From: Erythrobacter sp.
GTDB taxonomy: Bacteria > Pseudomonadota > Alphaproteobacteria > Sphingomonadales > Sphingomonadaceae
DNA: 37,742 bases
Reading direction: 5' to 3'
Assembly: GCA_030148605.1 (NCBI GenBank)
Contig: JASBTD010000004.1
Location: forward strand, 1 to 37,742
The position numbers were made by a program, and so were the translations under genes. Below, in pieces: positions 33,856-37,742 of the stretch; position 1 is the stretch's first letter; the number at the start of each line of letters is the position of its first letter. The notes beneath the pieces were generated by a model. It had not been told where the DNA came from. It did not search any database and saw only the letters and a list, made by a program, of their open reading frames with translations.

Positions 33856-33932
33856 CGGGGAGTGGCGCAGCCTGGTAGCGCACCTGTTTTGGGTACAGGG
33901 GGTCGCTGGTTCGAATCCAGTCTCCCCGACCA
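33856..33932 (+). tRNA. tRNA-Pro, anticodon UGG
   Basis: The 77-base cloverleaf has acceptor CGGGGAG with CTCCCCG, D-arm GGCGCAGCCTGGTAGCGC, anticodon loop TTTGGGT with UGG, T-arm GCTGGTTCGAATCCAGT, and an encoded CCA. It is a paralogue of tRNA-Pro(GGG) at 24738 and shares 25 identical bases in the 3' half. A strong nested hairpin begins at its last base. Confidence 0.96.
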
Positions 33933-33981
33933 GATTTCCGTGACGCACGAATGTCTGGGAGACATTCGTGGCCGGAAATCT
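33932..33981 (+). repeat. Nested hairpin after tRNA-Pro
   Basis: The outer arms AGATTTCCG (33932-33940) and CGGAAATCT (33973-33981) enclose a perfect 11-base inner stem, CACGAATGTCT (33946-33956) with AGACATTCGTG (33960-33970), and a GGG loop. The structure is 50 bases long with small internal bulges. No T-run follows, so it is not a standard terminator; it could stop 3' decay or processing at the tRNA end or be a mobile palindrome. Confidence 0.6.
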
Positions 33982-34000
33982 CCCAACCGCAAGGGCGGGA

Positions 34001-34026
34001 GGAAATAAGGAGCGAGCCTTATCTCC
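34001..34026 (+). promoter_or_regulatory. Ribosome-site hairpin upstream of the MATE gene
   Basis: GGAAATAAGG (34001-34010) and CCTTATCTCC (34017-34026) pair with one mismatch around AGCGAG. The ribosome site AAGGAG (34007-34012) lies in the 5' arm and loop, and an ATC at 34021, 8 bases on, lies in the 3' arm. The fold would hide the ribosome site. An upstream in-frame TAA at 34006-34008 closes the frame. Confidence 0.4.
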
Positions 34027-34098
34027 AACACCGCCAACCCCTCTCTAGACACCCCAAGAATTGAAAAGGGCGCGATCTGGGCGATCGCAATTCCGGCC

Positions 34099-35388
34099 AT
34101 GCTGACCAATGTCGCCACCGCGCTGATCGGTATCGGCGATATGTGGATCGTCGGGCGGCTGGAAGATGCGGCGACACAGGGCGCGGTCGATGTCGGTGCG
34201 CGGCTGTTCGCAGTGCTCTTCACTGTCATGAATTTCCTCAAGACCGGCACCACCGGAATGGTGGCGCAGGCCGGCACGCGCGGTGGGTCAAACGGGGGCG
34301 AGGCCGCACAAGCGCAATTGCTCGCACGCGGGATCATGGTGGGCGGCGCGATCGCATTGCTGCTGATCACGTTCAAGCCGGTCCTGATGCCGCTGTTCCT
34401 GAGTGCATTGGGCGCTGACGGCGAAGTGCTTGCTGCGGCCAATATCTATGCCGAGATTCGTTACTGGACCGCGCCGGGGGTGATGTTCAATCTCGCATTG
34501 ATCGGTTTTCTTGTCGGGCGGCGACAGATGACCGCGGTTCTCGTGATCGAAGTCATCTACAATGTGCTCAATGTTGCATTGGGCCTTTGGCTGGCGTTGC
34601 AGCTTGAATGGGGCATCGCCGGGATCGGCTGGTCAAGTTTCATCGCGGAATATGCCAAGCTCGCGATCCTGATCACGCTGGTATGGCGCGGCACCGCCGG
34701 CCGCGCGCTGATTGCGGCTTTGCTGGATCGCGCACTGCTTAGTTGGAGCGCGCTCCGCCCCTTCCTCAGCGTCAACCGCGACCTGTTCCTGCGCACATTG
34801 GTGCTGACGGTCGCGCTGGCTGCGATCACCCGCTTGAGCGCCGAACGCGGTGCGGAAGTGCTGGCCGCCAACGGCATTATCTATCAGCTTTTCATTTTTA
34901 CCGCCTTGCTGCTCGACGGGTTCGAGAATTCGGCACAAGTACTCAATGGCGAGCGGGCGGGCGCAAGGGACCGGGCCGGATTTGCCGCCTACACGCGCGC
35001 AATCCTGTGGCGCGGGCTTGGCGCGGCGGCGCTTGTGGCAGCGCTGTTTGCGATCCTGGGTGATCCGATCCTGGCCAGCTTTGCCGCGACAGATAGCGTC
35101 GCACGCATCGCGCAATCACAAGCGATCTGGCTGGTGATCATCCCCTTCGCCGGGGTTGCCAGCTTTGTATTCGATGGCGTGTTCGTGGGCGCAAGCTGGA
35201 CCCGCGCGATGCTGATCTCGATGGTCGGGGCAAGCGCTGTCTATGCCCTCGCCCTCTGGCTTACCTGGCCCTTGGGGAACGCGGGGCTATGGGGCAGCTT
35301 CGTGCTATTCCTGCTTGCCCGCGCAGGCTTGCAGGCGGCGCTGATGCCGCGCCTCATGGACAAGAGCTTTGCCGCTGAAGCGACATAA
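34099..35388 (+). CDS. MATE family efflux transporter
   Basis: MATE proteins export drugs and other organic cations using proton or sodium gradients. The 429-residue frame from ATG 34099 has about 11-12 membrane segments, the N-terminal family motif ATALIGIGDMWIVGRLEDAATQGAVD and the middle repeat LLDGFENSAQVLNGERAGA. Homology begins before this ATG: in-frame residues upstream (RIEKGAIWAIAIPA) complete the first membrane segment. The open frame starts only after the TAA at 34006-34008 and holds no ATG, GTG or TTG before 34099, so an ATC (34021, with AAGGAG upstream) or ATT (34060) start, or a mutated start codon, must be considered. It ends 8 bases from the convergent GGDEF/EAL gene. Confidence 0.88.
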   Translation: MLTNVATALIGIGDMWIVGRLEDAATQGAVDVGARLFAVLFTVMNFLKTGTTGMVAQAGTRGGSNGGEAAQAQLLARGIMVGGAIALLLITFKPVLMPLFLSALGADGEVLAAANIYAEIRYWTAPGVMFNLALIGFLVGRRQMTAVLVIEVIYNVLNVALGLWLALQLEWGIAGIGWSSFIAEYAKLAILITLVWRGTAGRALIAALLDRALLSWSALRPFLSVNRDLFLRTLVLTVALAAITRLSAERGAEVLAANGIIYQLFIFTALLLDGFENSAQVLNGERAGARDRAGFAAYTRAILWRGLGAAALVAALFAILGDPILASFAATDSVARIAQSQAIWLVIIPFAGVASFVFDGVFVGASWTRAMLISMVGASAVYALALWLTWPLGNAGLWGSFVLFLLARAGLQAALMPRLMDKSFAAEAT

Positions 35389-35396
35389 TCCGGGAG

Positions 35397-37232
35397 CTAG
35401 GCACTCAGGCGCGCGACAGATTCCATTTGCATCCGGAGGTTTTCAAACGCCGCGCGGGCAGGCCCGATCATACGGGCCTTCTCCCAATTCTCGAGGTCAG
35501 GTGCGCTCATTGCTTCCCCGAACAGGTGACCTTGCAGCGTCAGGCATCCCACATCCCTAAGGAAGTCTAGCTGCTCGCGCGTCTCGATGCCTTCAGCCAC
35601 GATCTCATGGCCGAGCGCGTCTGCCATGCTGACGATGGCGTGAATGATCGCTTCGGATTTGCTGTTGCGCCCGATCTCTGCGATCAGCGAGCGGTCAATC
35701 TTCAGGATATCGCACGGCAGCTGAGCCAACTGCGACAGGTTTGAAAAGCCGGTTCCGAAATCGTCGATTGAAACCTTCACCCCTGCTTCCTGCAAACGGC
35801 GCAAGCGACGGCGCGTTTCGACAAAGTCAGACATCACCATGCTTTCGGTGATCTCGACTTCGATGAGTTCGGGGTCGACGCGGTGGTGATCGAGTACTTT
35901 CAGCACCTCGGAAACCAGTTGCGGGCGCTCGAATTGTGCAGCGGAGACATTGATGGACACCGGCAAGTCAAAGTCACGTTCCATCCATTCACGCACTTGC
36001 TTGGCGGCAAGGTGAAGCACGCAATTGCCCAAGTCGGGCATCAAACCGCGCTTTTCAGCCAGTTCGATGAATTCGGTTGGCAGCAGACAGCCGCGTTCGG
36101 GATGCTGCCACCGCGCAAGCGCTTCAACGCTGCGCAAGCGAAAATCCATTGCATCCACTTTTGGCTGGAAATGGAGCACAAACTCATCGCGCTCGATCGC
36201 TCGCCTAAGATCGGCTTCCGCCCGCGCTTCCTCGACCGCGATGTCACGCAAATGGCTGTTAAAGAACTGCATGCGGCCTTTACCGGCTTTCTTGGCGGCA
36301 TACATGGCAAGGTCGGCGAAAGAGAGCAGCTCCTCATGGTCTGTCGTATCAAACGGAGTGCGCGCGACACCAATACTGGCTCCCAGGCTAACTTCAGTGC
36401 CTTTGATCATGAAGGTATCGCTCACTGACTCAATGATCTGGCGCGAGCGCCGCAAGATCTCGAGCCGGTCCATCTGCTTCGGGATCAGAGCGAAGAATTC
36501 ATCTCCGGAAAAACGAGCGAACACCAGCGATTCTGGACAGGTGGCGCGCAACTCGCCGAATGTCGTGGTACAATTGTCGATCTGGTCACGGGTCAGATTG
36601 AATCCGCGTTCGATCATGCGGTCGCTGACCTTTCTCAGCAACTCATCGCCTGCTTCATGGCCAAGCGTATCATTGACCTGCTTGAACCCGTCCAGATCGA
36701 TGAAGATCAAGGTCGCCTCAGACCTGTTCTCTCTCATCACGGACAGAGCATGGTTCATAACTGCGCGGTTGGGCAGGCGCGTAACCGGATCGGTGTATGC
36801 CAGGATATTCATCCGCAGGATGTTCTGGTTGAGCCGTCCAATCATCGCCCGGAAGCTGTCAGCAAGCTCCCCGAGTTCGCAAGCTTCATCAATATCGATC
36901 GGGCGCGTCATATCTCCGGAAATGACGGCTTGGGTGCTGTCGCGCAGCGCCCGGATCATGTCCGAAAGCCTGTTCGCAGCAAGATAGGTGACTGTGGTGG
37001 GGACCACGCTCAGCATCAAGGCGTATGCGTATGGTCCAAGGAGAGCAGGACTTGCGTCCTCGCCAATCAGGAATTTGAAGGCCCCCCAGAAAACGATAGA
37101 CGTAACCATCAGCGACATCAGAGCGAAACGATTGGGAATGGAATTGAGGCCTTTGCCTCTCGTCCGCCAAAGCCACTCCATCGTGGCCGAAGCAAAGCCG
37201 CGCGATTGCCGCGATTGCGGATATGGTTCCAT
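35397..37232 (-). CDS. Membrane GGDEF/EAL protein (c-di-GMP turnover)
   Basis: The 611-residue protein has two N-terminal membrane segments (FALMSLMVTSIVFWGAFKFL; YAYALMLSVVPTTVTYLAA), a HAMP-like linker (RALRDSTQAVISGDMTRPIDI), a GGDEF domain with the signature RFSGDEF (first Gly is Ser), and an EAL domain with EALARW, SINVSAAQF, EVEITES, IDDFGTGFSN, LKIDRS, AEGIE and LQGHLFGEAM. The EAL catalytic residues all seem present, so phosphodiesterase activity is likely; the cyclase site is altered but may still work. ATG 37232 is chosen over the TTG at 37301. It converges with the MATE gene. The PilZ gene at 13.1 kb may encode a receptor for its ligand. Confidence 0.93.
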   Translation of the reverse strand: MEPYPQSRQSRGFASATMEWLWRTRGKGLNSIPNRFALMSLMVTSIVFWGAFKFLIGEDASPALLGPYAYALMLSVVPTTVTYLAANRLSDMIRALRDSTQAVISGDMTRPIDIDEACELGELADSFRAMIGRLNQNILRMNILAYTDPVTRLPNRAVMNHALSVMRENRSEATLIFIDLDGFKQVNDTLGHEAGDELLRKVSDRMIERGFNLTRDQIDNCTTTFGELRATCPESLVFARFSGDEFFALIPKQMDRLEILRRSRQIIESVSDTFMIKGTEVSLGASIGVARTPFDTTDHEELLSFADLAMYAAKKAGKGRMQFFNSHLRDIAVEEARAEADLRRAIERDEFVLHFQPKVDAMDFRLRSVEALARWQHPERGCLLPTEFIELAEKRGLMPDLGNCVLHLAAKQVREWMERDFDLPVSINVSAAQFERPQLVSEVLKVLDHHRVDPELIEVEITESMVMSDFVETRRRLRRLQEAGVKVSIDDFGTGFSNLSQLAQLPCDILKIDRSLIAEIGRNSKSEAIIHAIVSMADALGHEIVAEGIETREQLDFLRDVGCLTLQGHLFGEAMSAPDLENWEKARMIGPARAAFENLRMQMESVARLSA

Positions 37233-37340
37233 GATTCCAGACGTCCCGACAGTTCTTTTCTTGCGATCGGAGCAAACACAGACGCCGCGCCGATCGTGCA
37301 AATGGTAATAGACGACGAAACAGTAAGATACCTTTGGGAA

Positions 37341-37367
37341 ACATCCTTCCGCATCAATGAAGGATGT
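37341..37367. other. Inverted repeat upstream of the GGDEF/EAL gene
   Basis: ACATCCTTC (37341-37349) and GAAGGATGT (37359-37367) are perfect 9-base inverted copies with a 9-base loop. They lie 109 bases upstream of the GGDEF/EAL start and 64 bases past the TonB terminator. No T-run follows on either strand, so an operator or leader hairpin is more likely than a terminator. Confidence 0.4.
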
Positions 37368-37431
37368 AGGTTAATTCCTTAATCGACCTTAGTCGGATGA
37401 AACACTCCACAGCCGCCAGCATCGAGATCTG

Positions 37432-37466
37432 AAAAGGGCCGCGCTCCCAGCTGAGAGCGCGGCCCC
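37432..37466 (-). terminator. Rho-independent terminator of the TonB receptor gene
   Basis: GGGCCGCGCTC (37436-37446) and GAGCGCGGCCC (37455-37465) form a perfect 11-base GC stem with an 8-base loop. On the minus strand the stem is followed by four T (A-run at 37432-37435). It lies 24 bases after the receptor stop. Confidence 0.8.
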
Positions 37467-37489
37467 GATCAATTGGCTTGAGCCAGTTA

Positions 37490-37742
37490 TTAGAAGGTGA
37501 TGCCCGCTTCGACACCCCAGATGCGCGGTTCATTGACCATCGCGGTAAGGTTGTTGAAGTCGATACCCGACACAGCCGACACATCATTGGTGATGTTCCG
37601 GCCAAAGAAGGCGATGTCATAGCGATCGGTGCGGTAACCGAAACGCAGGCCGCCTTCGAGCATCGAATCATCGCTGAACTCGACTGATTCATACAGGAAG
37701 AACTGCACCTTCGAGCGATAGGCCCAGTCAGTGAAGAGGTAG
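37490..37742 (-). CDS. TonB-dependent receptor, C-terminal end (partial)
   Basis: The frame enters from the right edge and ends in TAA at 37490-37492. The 83 visible residues alternate polar and aromatic positions in beta-strand fashion (TDWAYRSKVQFFLYESVEF, LEGGLRFGYRTDRYDIAFFG) and contain RNITND, a common motif of the last strands of TonB-dependent receptors. The protein ends in WGVEAGITF, with the terminal Phe needed for outer-membrane insertion by the BAM complex. The substrate cannot be told from this fragment. A strong terminator follows. The start and plug domain lie beyond the window. Confidence 0.9.
   Translation of the reverse strand, partial: YLFTDWAYRSKVQFFLYESVEFSDDSMLEGGLRFGYRTDRYDIAFFGRNITNDVSAVSGIDFNNLTAMVNEPRIWGVEAGITF

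Noticed and set aside
24738..33932. Direct repeat of 25 bases in the two tRNA-Pro genes as possible attachment sites flanking an island
   Set aside because: The repeat is simply the shared 3' half of paralogous tRNAs. The genes between are housekeeping and there is no integrase.

Overview
The window is GC-rich chromosomal DNA of an alphaproteobacterium, most likely Sphingomonadales and plausibly the Erythrobacteraceae. The support is the mix of families seen here: an NDUFS4-like complex I protein, a DUF6456-type protein, a stand-alone chorismate mutase, a GTA-type 3TM holin, a small 4.5S-type SRP RNA beside dnaX, and a TonB receptor. Most of it is housekeeping DNA with short intergenic gaps. 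I see no insertion sequence, CRISPR array, integrase or origin. Taxonomy is inference from protein content only.

Layout. 1-4.1 kb: the end of an unrecognised gene, then HU and Lon on the minus strand and a stress-protein-like gene of unknown role. 4.2-11.3 kb: a minus-strand run of a class II aldolase, ybaB-dnaX, SRP RNA, an NDUFS4-like gene, the helicase hrpB and a polyprenyl diphosphate synthase. 11.3-16.8 kb: chorismate mutase, a GT87-like membrane protein broken by a frameshift, a PilZ protein, a PepSY/response regulator/histidine kinase operon and a SIMPL protein. 16.9-21.6 kb: an exported amidohydrolase, an Uup-like ABC-F ATPase, and a divergent DUF6456-type/XRE regulator pair. 21.5-24.5 kb: the yajC-secD-secF operon. 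24.7-29 kb: tRNA-Pro(GGG), a CoA-ester lyase, a GTA-type holin, type II dehydroquinase and accB-accC. 29-37.7 kb: an exported S9 peptidase, an Lrp/AsnC regulator, a degenerate histidine kinase, tRNA-Ile2(CAU) and tRNA-Pro(UGG), a MATE transporter, a GGDEF/EAL protein and the 3' end of a TonB-dependent receptor.

How genes group. ybaB-dnaX, polyprenyl synthase-hrpB (4-base TTGA overlap), PepSY-regulator-kinase, yajC-secD-secF and accB-accC look like operons. Chorismate mutase and dehydroquinase both serve aromatic amino acid synthesis but are 15 kb apart.

Most interesting signal. The divergent promoter region between the DUF6456-type gene and the XRE regulator shares two sequence elements with the leader of the GTA-type holin gene 4.8 kb away: a 16-base dyad-containing motif (15/16 identical) and an exact 10-mer in inverted orientation. 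This suggests one regulator controls both loci, possibly linked to gene transfer agent or lysis control. Other points worth checking are a MATE gene without a canonical start at its expected N-terminus, a histidine kinase that keeps its phospho-acceptor His but lacks recognisable ATP-binding boxes, a foldable region upstream of the dehydroquinase gene, and a LuxR-like dyad upstream of the PilZ gene.
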